Both the position numbers and the translations under genes were made by a program. The notes beneath the pieces were generated by a model. That model was given only the letters and a program-made list of their open reading frames with translations. It made no database searches and was not told the DNA's origin. From Chloropicon primus (lineage: Eukaryota; Chlorophyta; Chloropicophyceae; Chloropicales; Chloropicaceae): a DNA stretch of 64,000 nucleotides. The stretch is from positions 248,001 to 312,000 of the forward strand of contig CP060754.1 in the NCBI GenBank assembly GCA_023205875.1, given 5' to 3'. Of this stretch, positions 48,288 through 57,067 are shown piece by piece; position 1 is the stretch's first letter, and every line of letters starts with the position of its first letter.

Positions 48288-49562
48288 ATGGCCACCACCA
48301 CCACCACCACCGCCTGCATCAGTAAGTTGGAGGGCGTGGTTGGGGTGAAGGGGGGGAGGTGCAGGGGGCGGAAGGTCGGGCTTGTCGCCGGGGCTGCACC
48401 TCGGGGAGGGTCGCCGGGCGCGAGCACGAGCAAGGTCGAGGGGGGGGCGCGTTGGGCGGAGAGGTTCCACGGTTGGAAGCTGGCGGGTTTGGGTCACTGC
48501 GCTGCGGTGGCGGTGCTCACGATGGGTGTGCACGGATCTCCCAGCGTGGCGGCGGACTTTGCCAAGACGGGGGGCTGTGTTCTGAGCAAGTGCCAGCTCG
48601 AGCTCGCCAGCTGCCTCGGCGACGAGAAGTGCCTGGAGAATCTCGTGTGCCTCAACTCTTGCACCAAGTGCCCTCCGGAGGAGGAGGCGGGGTGCCAAAT
48701 CAAGTGCGGGGACTTGTACAACGACAAGGCGATCGCCGCGTTCAACACTTGCGCGGTCACCAACAAGAGCTGCGTCCCGCAGAAGATGGACAACGGGATG
48801 TACATGGAGCCCTCGAGGGACGTCCTGGTGCCGGAGTTCGACACGAGGTCCATGGAGGGTCGCTGGTACATCACGGCGGGCCTGAACCCCTTGTTCGATA
48901 CGTTCGACTGCCAGGAGCACTACTTCACGGCCCCGGAGAGCGGGAAGCTTTACGCCAAGCTCAAGTGGAGGGTGAAGAAGCCCAACGGGCAGTTCATCGA
49001 GAGGGGCGACGTGCAGACCTTCGTCCAGGACGCGGAGAGGCCCGGGATCCTCCTGAACCACGACAACGAGTTTCTGCATTACCAGGACGATTGGTTCATC
49101 CTTGGGATGGAGCCGGACAAGTACGTCGCTGTGTACTACCGGGGTTCCAACGACGCCTGGGACGGTTACGGCGGGGCCGTTGTGTACACCCGCGAACCTG
49201 CTTTGCCCAAGTCGTACGTCCCGATGCTCACGAACGACTTCAGCAAGGTCGGGCTCAAGTTCGACGACTTTGCGCTGACGGACAACACGTGCGGCCCGGA
49301 GCCGAAGCGAAAGATCGTCAGGCCGCCGGACATCGACACGTTCGTGGAAGACGTCCAGGTTATTCAGGACGACCTCAAGTCGTTCGGCAGGGGCTTCACC
49401 GTCATCCAGAACGACCTTAACGACGGCAGGCAAAAGCTTTCCAACGACCTGAGGGACGAGCTCAAGAGGGCGGAGGACGCCCTCGCGCAGGTGGAGAAGC
49501 GGTACGCCTCCAAGCTGTCCTTCCTGGACGTTTTCAGGACGACGATTTCATCCTCATCCTAA
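48288..49562 (+). CDS. VDE: Violaxanthin de-epoxidase
   Basis: 424 residues from the ATG at 48288. The leader has a Thr run, a basic region and a hydrophobic lumen-targeting segment ending PSVAAD (about residue 90). The mature protein starts with the Cys-rich domain (GGCVLSKCQLELASCLGDEKC, NLVCLNSCTKC, CQIKCGDLYND, FNTCAVTNKSCVPQK). The lipocalin domain follows: FDTRSMEGRWYITAGLNPLF, DTFDCQEHYFTA, GILLNHDNEFLHYQDDW, YYRGSNDAWDGYGGAVVYT and DNTCGPEP. The end is a charged coiled coil. VDE removes epoxides from violaxanthin in the thylakoid lumen at low pH. A GTAAGT at 48322 in the leader could be a splice donor; the frame is open without using it. Confidence 0.96.
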   Translation: MATTTTTTACISKLEGVVGVKGGRCRGRKVGLVAGAAPRGGSPGASTSKVEGGARWAERFHGWKLAGLGHCAAVAVLTMGVHGSPSVAADFAKTGGCVLSKCQLELASCLGDEKCLENLVCLNSCTKCPPEEEAGCQIKCGDLYNDKAIAAFNTCAVTNKSCVPQKMDNGMYMEPSRDVLVPEFDTRSMEGRWYITAGLNPLFDTFDCQEHYFTAPESGKLYAKLKWRVKKPNGQFIERGDVQTFVQDAERPGILLNHDNEFLHYQDDWFILGMEPDKYVAVYYRGSNDAWDGYGGAVVYTREPALPKSYVPMLTNDFSKVGLKFDDFALTDNTCGPEPKRKIVRPPDIDTFVEDVQVIQDDLKSFGRGFTVIQNDLNDGRQKLSNDLRDELKRAEDALAQVEKRYASKLSFLDVFRTTISSSS

Positions 49563-49651
49563 TCTAATATTTTTTGTTTCATTTTTGAGGCGAGGCGACA
49601 GACAAGGCAAGACCTCAAGCCAAACCACTGTCCTCGAGGGAGCACCGGCAA

Positions 49652-51274
49652 ATGTTGTCGACGGCCTTGGGCGAGTCGCTGAGGCAGGCGCTCTGCTTCG
49701 GCGCGGGGTCCTTCCTTCGCCGGACGGACGCGCTCAGCCCCGGGGACGGCCTCGCCGCGCACCGGCTCCTGCTGACCCTGCTGATTCCCACGCTCCTGGT
49801 GGGCTTGGGTGTGAACGCGGGCTCCTTCCTGGAGCCTGGCTCGAGGGTGCTCGCGGCGTGCGGCCTCGCCCACTTCCTCCTGCTCTTTTCCTCGTCCTTG
49901 CTCGGCTTCAGGAGCTTGCCTGCGAAGGACAAGGGGACGGCGACGGCGCTGGTCACGTGCGTCTCCTGCTGCTTCTCGGGCCTCCCCGGAGCGAGGGGCA
50001 GCTTGGCGCAGGCCCGGCTTGTGCTGCTGGGAGACCTTCCGGCCGCCTTGCTGTCGTTCGTCGCCGCCGCACTCGTGGTCGTGAGAACTCGGGGGAGGCT
50101 CCTGGGCGGCGCCATGCCAGGAAAGTACAAGCACGCGGATGGGGGGGTGTATTCTGGCGAGTGGAAAGGCTTCTCGAAGCACGGGTTTGGGACTTACACC
50201 TACCCGAGCGGCTCGATTTACTCGGGGGAGTGGCGGGAGAACGCCAAGGACGGGTGTGGGACGTATCGTTACGGCACAGGGGGGGCCTACATTGGAGACT
50301 GGAGGAAGGGAAACCCTTGGGGCGTGGGGATCAGGGTGTACAAGAGCGGCAAAGTGGCTCACGGGAACTTTGTGAACGGCAAGCTTGAGAGCGAGCTGCC
50401 AGCGGATGTCTGCGAAGCTGCGGTGGAGAGGAGCTTGAGGGCTTCGAAGCAGGCCTCTTCGATCGCGAAGGAGCGCAACCAACCCTTCTACCAGAGGCTT
50501 GTCACCGAAGTGGCAGACATCTTGCCCATCTGTTTGGTCCTGCTGGCGCTGAGGCTCCCTCGGGTGTTCTCCGTGCTGATCTCAGCGGAGACAACAAGGG
50601 CCGTGCTACTCTTCTTCGCCCCCCTCGCTGCGCTGGCATACGGCCTCCAGTCCGCGTTTCGTCCGCAGCTGTCGGACAGCACCTTGCTTGACGTTCAAGG
50701 CATGCTTTCATTTCGGTACGGGGTGTCTTGCCTGTTCGCAGGACTCGCACTTCTGCTTGCTCCGCCCGGGGCGGACTTTGGGATCATCCTAAGCTGTGCG
50801 TTGTGCCCGGCATCTCCCCTCTTGATGCTGGTGGTGGACAAGTACACGGCAGAGAACAAGGACTTTGTCCGAGCCGTCCTGGGTTGGAGCATGGTGCTGA
50901 GCCTGGCCTTGACCGCTTGTGCTCAGATTCTCTGCGAGGTGCAAGGTAAACACGCGACCGCCGCTTTCACGTCCGCTGCTTCTGCCGTCTTCGGGGGGAT
51001 ATACATTAGAGGTGAACGGCGGAAGCGGGCTGCGATTGCCCCCGTGTTGGCTTGCTCCTTTGCCCCCGCTTCAGCGGGGTCGCGAGGCCAGGGAGAGAGA
51101 CCAGCTGTCGTTGTGGGCAAGCCAAGCGCAGCCCGCTGCAGAGTTCTACGGGGAACCACGCACGTTCCGAGGGCTGAGGGGCGGCGCCAGCATCGGGCGC
51201 CAGGGAGGAGAAGGAATGCCCAACGGATCAGTGCGGGGAGCAAGTACTGCAAGTCACTGAGAACGAGTTTCTGA
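49652..51274 (+). CDS. AEC (auxin-efflux-carrier-like) transporter with MORN repeats in the central loop
   Basis: A 540-residue frame starts at the ATG at 49652. Residues 1-145 hold four to five hydrophobic segments with AEC-like features: FLRRTDALSPGD, LLLTLLIPTLLVGLG and CCFSGLPGARG (compare the N-G-F-L-G-L-P site). Residues 158-245 are MORN repeats (GGVYSGEWKGFSKHGFGTYT, GSIYSGEWRENAKDGCGTYR, GAYIGDWRKGNPWGVG). Residues ~285-430 hold four to five further spans, as in the second AEC half. The tail beyond ~450 is basic and may be partly non-coding: a GTAAAC near 50945 could be a donor. MORN repeats bind membranes or lipids. The AEC assignment is by topology and short motifs and is not certain. 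Confidence 0.6.
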   Translation: MLSTALGESLRQALCFGAGSFLRRTDALSPGDGLAAHRLLLTLLIPTLLVGLGVNAGSFLEPGSRVLAACGLAHFLLLFSSSLLGFRSLPAKDKGTATALVTCVSCCFSGLPGARGSLAQARLVLLGDLPAALLSFVAAALVVVRTRGRLLGGAMPGKYKHADGGVYSGEWKGFSKHGFGTYTYPSGSIYSGEWRENAKDGCGTYRYGTGGAYIGDWRKGNPWGVGIRVYKSGKVAHGNFVNGKLESELPADVCEAAVERSLRASKQASSIAKERNQPFYQRLVTEVADILPICLVLLALRLPRVFSVLISAETTRAVLLFFAPLAALAYGLQSAFRPQLSDSTLLDVQGMLSFRYGVSCLFAGLALLLAPPGADFGIILSCALCPASPLLMLVVDKYTAENKDFVRAVLGWSMVLSLALTACAQILCEVQGKHATAAFTSAASAVFGGIYIRGERRKRAAIAPVLACSFAPASAGSRGQGERPAVVVGKPSAARCRVLRGTTHVPRAEGRRQHRAPGRRRNAQRISAGSKYCKSLRTSF

Positions 51275-51326
51275 TCAAAGTACAATACACCACAGAATAT
51301 ATATAGAATTGTGTACAAAAGAATTA

Positions 51327-54289
51327 TTACGAAGTGACACCCTTCAAAACCCCGAGGATCATATCCGAAGGCAGTGACGACCCGAGCATCGGGTAGCACT
51401 CTTTCAGATTGCTCGCCATACTCTCAAAGCTTGTCTTGATTTCCCTGAAAACTTCCCTCAGCACCTGCTTGAACAAGATTTGGTCGTTCTTGAAGTGCTT
51501 TTGAATCCTGTTCCTTATCGCAACAGCCTGATTTTTGACGGAATCCGCATCCTTTGGAATGGAAGATATTGCTTTCAGGACGTCCTGGGGGGTGAAGCCG
51601 TACTGAAAACTAATGTCACTAGGAGGAATGTCTTTCCTCAGCTTCTCGAGCCTGAACAGGAACTTGAAGACGCTGGCAAATGCACTCCACTCAAGCAGAT
51701 CCATGATGTACCTCTGCTTGGCCGCTTCCTTCCTCTTCGAGGCTATCTCAAAGAACTTGGACAGGCGTGGCAGCGACGTTTGAAATGACGCAATGGAGCT
51801 GCAGTAAAACTCGTAATTTTCTATGCGCAGCCTGTCTGCGTGGCAGGACTTCATCTCCATGGAGAGCAAGTCTTCCAAAGCGTGGAAACTCTTCTCAGAG
51901 TACTTGCAGTAAGATGCCTCTATCAGCTCGGCCGAAAGCTTGTAGATTGTGGGCTCCGCGGAAGAAGTCTGCGGAAAGTTAGCAACTTCTTCTGCCTGCT
52001 GAGACAGGCGCTCAACGTGCTCGACTATCCTTGGGAATTTCAAAAAGTACTGAAGAATCCAAATGCCCTTCACAGACTTTCCTTGCAGCAGCTTGAAAAC
52101 ATTGGGATTCTGTATCGTGCTCATGTGGTTCTCCATGTAGGTATTGAAAGTGGACACCGTGATCGCTTGGATCTCTTGGAGCCACTGCACGGTCTGGAAG
52201 TACTCTTCACGACCCTGCATTCTGTAGATCCAAGACGTGATCAATTTCATGAACGGGATCGAGAAAGCATGATCCAACTTCAGGGCTTGGTTGATGAAGT
52301 CAAAGATTACGCCCGAGATGTCCTTGAGCAGGACCTTGATGGTCGACTTGATCGCGTCTTTGTCCGACCACTCGATGTCCCAATCTGCATCCAGCTCTTC
52401 CTCGAGCCACCTCCCAACGTCATCCCTGTCTTTGCTGAAGAAACAAATCCCGCAGAAGGTGCAGTCCTTGCAAATTTTGGGCATAATCTGATCAAGAATA
52501 TGCGCAAAGAGTTCCGGTATTTCCTCGTTTGGCTTTTCCAAGCTGGTTATCTTGCTCTGCCTTGTCTTTTGCTTTGCCCCGAAATTCATGTTCGCAATGT
52601 TTGAGATCGAGGACCTTGACCCGCTCTCTCCCTCCTCCGCCACCCCCTCGGCGGACGCCAACCTCTGCAGGACTTGGATCGGCCTCTCACAAATAAGCTT
52701 GACGTACCTGTCGATAAGCCTGTTGACGTTGCGCGCGTAGTGCTGCGCTAGACTTTCTGCCGCGCTGGAATCAAACATGATCAGCACATCGATGAGACCG
52801 ATGTAGGACTTGCACGTGTTGTGAAGTTCTTGAATGGCTCTGTTCACAATCTGCTTGACAGCTCTGGAACTGAAGGACTGGGGGTCGCTCATCGCACCGC
52901 TCAAGTTGCCAAGGGCCCCGTTCACACTCTTCGCAAACAACGAAATGAGGAAGGCTTTCGCGCTCGACATCCAAGTGTTCTTCAAACGCTTCAGTTCCGA
53001 CTTTTTTTCCTTGACCGCTCTCATGGAAAGAAATTCGCTGGGGAGGGCCTCCACCTCCTCGTCCTCTTCGCCGTCCGCCGGCACGTCATCGAAGCTGCAA
53101 AGCAGGTTGTGAAGCTTCCTCGCCGCGTTGACTGCCAGGTCAAGGTTGCTCTCGTTGAAGTTCGTGATGATAATGTTTTGCAGCGTGACGTCATCCAGCA
53201 CCAGTCCTTGCTGAAGGCCCTGCAACTCCTTCAGCAAAGCAGAGTTGTTCTCGGACTTTGTCTCCAGGGCGTTGTTCCTCTCCTCTATCGTGGATATGTC
53301 GATCCTCATGTGCGTCAACTTCGTGTTGAAGACGCTGAGCCACTCCTCCAAGTCGTCCACGTACTCCAGCGTGTCGTTCACTCGGCCCACCACTCCATCG
53401 ACTTCCTGGACGTTCGACAGGATCGCGTGGATGTTCGAGGAGTCCAGGTCGAACAGCTGCGCCTGCAGGAACCCCTCAAGGCCCTTGAGATTGCTCAGAG
53501 AAAATTTTGACTCCTCGATGAACGCCTCAAGGTCGCACACGTCCTTGATTTCCTCCTCCTTTTTGGTGTCCACGAGCGCGTCCTGGAAGGCGTGGCTCTC
53601 TTCCCCGTTGACGATGGCGCTGGACTCGCTTTTGGCTTGCCTCCATACCGCGACGACGGTCGCCGGATCGAAGTCCACGCAGTCAATCCTCTTCTTGCTC
53701 GCCTTTTGGTTGTACACCAGCACGCACCCCAGGAAAGCGCTTCGCTCGGAGGCGGAGTCGAACACGAACGTCTCAGTCCCAGAGCCCGTGAACGATATGG
53801 TCACCTGGGGTTTGAAGTCTGTCCTCGCCTTGCTCAGCGTCCGCAGCGACGTAACCTGCTTGACCTTCCAAGACTCGCGAATCTGAGAGAGAGAGAGAGA
53901 GAGAGAGAGAAGAGAGAGAAGAGAGAGAGAAGAGAGAGAGAGGGGGGGAAAAGTCAGAATCCTGTCGAAACGTCCTCGACATTGCTGCTGCTGCTCACCT
54001 GAGGAGGCTCGTTCGTCGAGAACTTGATCGTCGATATCCTGCACTTGAAGCCGTTGTTCTCGGGCTTGAGCGAGACGCACAAAACCTTGGCCTTCAGGAG
54101 CACCTTGCTCGAGAACTGCTTGTGTGTTATCGTGTGCGCCCGGAACGCCCCAACCACCTGTGTCGCGGACTTGCTCTCCCGAAAGCAAGCCCTGACCTTC
54201 TCCACGAGCTCCTCGTCCAGCTTGAAACACGCCGCCGAAGGCGACGAAGACGTGGACACCACCTGCCCCTCCTGACGCTCCGTCCCCAT
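51327..54289 (-). CDS. SEC3: Exocyst subunit SEC3 (EXOC1)
   Basis: Two exons on the minus strand: 54289-53999 and 53882-51327, 948 residues; GTGAGC donor, CTCTCAG acceptor, phase 0. The two exons together form the N-terminal PIP2-binding PH-like domain (AKVLCVSLKPENNGFKCRIS ... KVKQVTSLRTLSKA ... ETFVFDSASERSAFLGC). A coiled coil follows (about 220-350, LEEWLSVFNTKLTHMRIDIS), then the helical-rod CATCHR region with WIYRMQGREEYFQTVQWLQE and a late YCKYSEKSFHALEDL. SEC3 marks vesicle tethering sites on the plasma membrane. It is convergent with the transporter gene (52 bp) and divergent from the DUF1826 gene. Confidence 0.85.
53883..53941 (-). repeat. (CT)n polypyrimidine microsatellite filling the SEC3 intron 3' end
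   Basis: About 58 bases of CT repeat, interrupted by TTCT units, run into the CAG of the 3' splice site. Confidence 0.85.
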
Positions 54290-54486
54290 CCTCTCCTCTG
54301 TCCCTCCTCCAGGGGTCCTGAAATCTCTCCCGGATATTTCCGAGGGGAATTCAGATCAATATGGAGGTGACGACAAGTGTCGCTGCAGAGCTCCTGCAGA
54401 GGAGGTGACGACACAGCTGTCGCTGCAGGAGCTCCCCCCTCTCTCTCAGTTTGATCGCCAGTCCTTTCGACGGTCGTGGCCCCACG
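54290..54486. promoter_or_regulatory. Divergent promoter with two tandem dyad repeats (SEC3 / DUF1826)
   Basis: 197 bp lie between start codons. At about 54363-54386 and 54399-54427 the same unit occurs twice: GAGGTGACGACA, a short spacer, then TGTCGCTGCAG. Each copy has an inner palindrome (CGACA/TGTCG) and a TGACG core; GAGCTCCTGCAG and CTGCAGGAGCTC flank the second copy as an inverted pair. Confidence 0.55.
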
Positions 54487-55332
54487 ATGATGATCGACGA
54501 GGGCGTGGAGGTGGCGAGAGGGCTAGAGGTGCCGCCAGCGATCGCCGTGGCCCCGCTGCGGGCGTTGAGGGATGTGGAGGCGAGGGAGGAGCTCCGATCG
54601 TGGCTGAGTGGCGCGAGGGGGAGGGTGATAGAGGCCTTCGAGGCCCTGGCGTACCTGACCCCCGAGGCCTTGTTGGATCGAGCGAGGGCGTCTGAGGAGC
54701 TCCGAGCGCAGTTGGCGCTCGAAGAAAGGTTCTCTCTCGAGGATCGGAGCGGTCGTCCTTCCTCGAACGCGATCGTCGACGACGTCTTGCAGGACGTCTT
54801 GCACGTCTGTGAGGCCCACGCCCTTTCAATGCACGTGGGGTGCACGGTCACGGTGGCTCTCCACCGATCCACGACGTGTCCGCTGCTCCACCAGGACAAC
54901 GTCGAGCAGAGGGCGATCTGCACTCTGCTCGGTAGGGGGACCGAGTGGCTCTCCGAACCCGAGTTGCCCAAGACCGCGGCGATCATCGAAGCCGTGAACG
55001 CCGCGCAGGACCAGGAGGACTACGCATGCGCCAGGGCTCACAAGAAGAAGCTGGAGGCCACTGCCGCCTTTGCTGCGGCCGGGGAGCGAGAGACGGTCCT
55101 CATCCGGGGCTGCAAGTGGCCCGGCGCCGAGAGGCAGGCGCCCTTGCACAGGTCCCCGCACCTCGCGAGAAACGGCAAGCAGTTCAGACTGGTCGTGAAA
55201 GTGGATTCCGGCAGGGGTCTCCCAGGCCAGATGCAGAGAAGGATGCGCCTGGACCCCCAGCGGGTTCCCCTCCCGGCGTGCGGCGTGCTCGCCGAGCGCA
55301 TGGGAAAGATGAACTTGCTCAAAACGTTTTGA
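54487..55332 (+). CDS. DUF1826-family protein
   Basis: 281 residues from the ATG at 54487 (followed by a second ATG). Conserved features of DUF1826: SMHVGCTVTVALHRSTTCPL, then LLHQDNVEQRAICTLLGRGT with EWL (the C-P-x-x-H-x-D and G-x-G-T-E-W motifs), VLIRGCKW, and the C-terminal PLHRSPHLARNGKQFRLVVK (H-R-S-P ... R-L). In bacteria these genes are found near putative metal (zinc)-handling GTPases; the biochemical function is not established. The HxD plus HRSP arrangement suggests a cupin/2OG-oxygenase-like metal site, which is inference. An AATAAA lies soon after the stop, followed by a CA/TA repeat. Confidence 0.72.
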   Translation: MMIDEGVEVARGLEVPPAIAVAPLRALRDVEAREELRSWLSGARGRVIEAFEALAYLTPEALLDRARASEELRAQLALEERFSLEDRSGRPSSNAIVDDVLQDVLHVCEAHALSMHVGCTVTVALHRSTTCPLLHQDNVEQRAICTLLGRGTEWLSEPELPKTAAIIEAVNAAQDQEDYACARAHKKKLEATAAFAAAGERETVLIRGCKWPGAERQAPLHRSPHLARNGKQFRLVVKVDSGRGLPGQMQRRMRLDPQRVPLPACGVLAERMGKMNLLKTF

Positions 55333-55354
55333 CAAAAAAAATAAAGCTGTATAC

Positions 55355-55385
55355 AACACACACACACATATATATACACACACTC
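55355..55385 (+). repeat. CA/TA dinucleotide repeat
   Basis: An ACACAC...ATATAT...ACACAC tract lies between the convergent 3' ends of the DUF1826 and mannanase genes. A second CA tract lies at about 56986-57003. Confidence 0.85.
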
Positions 55386-55405
55386 TAGAAAATCTTAGTT
55401 CTTCG

Positions 55406-56779
55406 TCATGGCAGGACTGGGTCACTTGTCTCGTTCGAGAAGGAGGCCACCGAGGGGTTCGAGCCCGCGGGCAGGATGTGCTGGGCCCAAAACCGATTCC
55501 CGTAAAAGTTTCTGATCTTGTCGGTCACAATCTGACGCATCCAGCCCACGACGGCCATCCCGTTATGGAAAGCTGAAGCCATGCGCAGGGCCACCCTCAC
55601 GCCAAACGACTTTACCAGGCTGCTCGTCGACTCGTGCTCCGGAAGGTAAATCGCGAAGCTGTCCACGTCGGAGAAGTTCGAAGGGGAAAGCTGCCAAATG
55701 ACCGTCCCGGCCCCGTAGCCCCCGCCGATGTGATCGTCGTGCATCTTGCGCAGCACGACTTCCAGGTACTCGTCCCTCCCCTCGCCCTTCTTTCCCACCT
55801 CCTCCAAGAGAATTGGTTTCCTGAGTCCCGAGGTCAGGTGGGCTTGCACGTAGTCCTCCGAGAACCTCAGCGCGCAGTCCATCTCGCACGAGTTGAGGTA
55901 CAGGTCAGCGTAGAGGTGAAAGACACCGAAATCGATGTCGGGGATGTCGTGGTTTCGCACAAAGTCAACGCCGTGGGCGCTCGCCCAGCTCCCAGGGTTG
56001 TACCGAGTCAGGTCGGGCGTGGACTTGCCGAAGAAACCCTCGCTCCCGCTGGTCACTAGGTGCTTCTTATCGATGCTCTTGACGAAGCCCGCCATCTCCT
56101 CGATCCACGCCTGGAGCGCCGGCGCGCTCTCCGCCCTCGGCTCGTTGATCAGGTCCCACCCAAAAATGTAGTCGTCGTCCTTGTAGGCGATCCCGGTGTA
56201 CACGTTCCTCCTCTCCAGGACCGCTGCCACGAAGTTCTTGTACAAGCGTCTGCACTCAACGCTGGAGTAGAACGCGTCGGGGCCAAATGATGATGACCCG
56301 CCCTGCTGCGAGGCGTTCGCCGACGCCTTTGCCCACTGCACGTACTGATTCGTCCCGCCGTACTCGTTCCAGTGGTTTGTCAGGGACAGAAGCACCCTGA
56401 TCTTGTGCCTGCGGCTCTCGTGCAGCACGTAGTCCAGGGCTCGGAACACCTTCTCGTCGAAGACCCCGGGGTAGAGCTGCAGGGAGTTCCACTGCGAGTG
56501 CCCGTCGTTGAAAGCCCACATCCGCATCACGTTGAAGCCGTGCAGCTCAGCGTCCCCAAGGACCTCCAGGATCTTGCCCCTTCCGCTCTCGTCCGCGGCG
56601 TGGGTCATCATCTGCGGCTGGTTGAACCCGTGGACGTAGAAGTCTTTCCCGTCGAGGGAGAAGGAGGTCCCGTCCTTCGAGATCTCGACGTAGCGCTTCA
56701 ATGATTCCGCGGAGCTTGCGCGAGCGAGGAGGAGAAGGGTCCACCACCAAGCGAGTCGTCCCCGGCTCGCGGCCGTCAT
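55406..56779 (-). CDS. Secreted GH5 endo-beta-1,4-mannanase
   Basis: 457 residues from the ATG at 56779. Residues 1-24 form a signal peptide (WWWTLLLLARASSA). The GH5 (subfamily 7-like) barrel follows: FSLDGKDFYVHGFNQPQM, NVMRMWAFNDGHSQWN, LLSLTNHWNEYGGTNQYVQW, YIFGWDLINEPRAESAPALQ with the acid/base Glu in INEP, KKHLVTSGSEGFFG, IDFGVFHLYADLYL, and the nucleophile Glu region PILLEEVGKKG. It closely parallels plant mannanases. It would cleave mannan or glucomannan in the cell wall, a scale precursor or food. The frame is open upstream of the ATG, but a signal peptide begins cleanly here. Confidence 0.88.
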   Translation of the reverse strand: MTAASRGRLAWWWTLLLLARASSAESLKRYVEISKDGTSFSLDGKDFYVHGFNQPQMMTHAADESGRGKILEVLGDAELHGFNVMRMWAFNDGHSQWNSLQLYPGVFDEKVFRALDYVLHESRRHKIRVLLSLTNHWNEYGGTNQYVQWAKASANASQQGGSSSFGPDAFYSSVECRRLYKNFVAAVLERRNVYTGIAYKDDDYIFGWDLINEPRAESAPALQAWIEEMAGFVKSIDKKHLVTSGSEGFFGKSTPDLTRYNPGSWASAHGVDFVRNHDIPDIDFGVFHLYADLYLNSCEMDCALRFSEDYVQAHLTSGLRKPILLEEVGKKGEGRDEYLEVVLRKMHDDHIGGGYGAGTVIWQLSPSNFSDVDSFAIYLPEHESTSSLVKSFGVRVALRMASAFHNGMAVVGWMRQIVTDKIRNFYGNRFWAQHILPAGSNPSVASFSNETSDPVLP

Positions 56780-57067
56780 CGCGACCGCGTCGAACACGGA
56801 GGGGATTGTTGATTGTTGTATTTCGTAACGCCCCCCGCTCGGTTTCGTTGACTTGACCCACTGACCCACCCCCAGAGTGACCCACCCCCAGAGTTCAATT
56901 GCATCTGGAAAATGGGAAAATGTAATATCGAAAATTGATTCTTGGAGATCCACATGGTCAAAGGGGCGCCCTGGGGGCCTATGATACACACACACACACA
57001 CATATAGATTCGTCCGTATATTCATAACGTATATTATTCATATAATTAAGCCAGCACTACCATTGCT

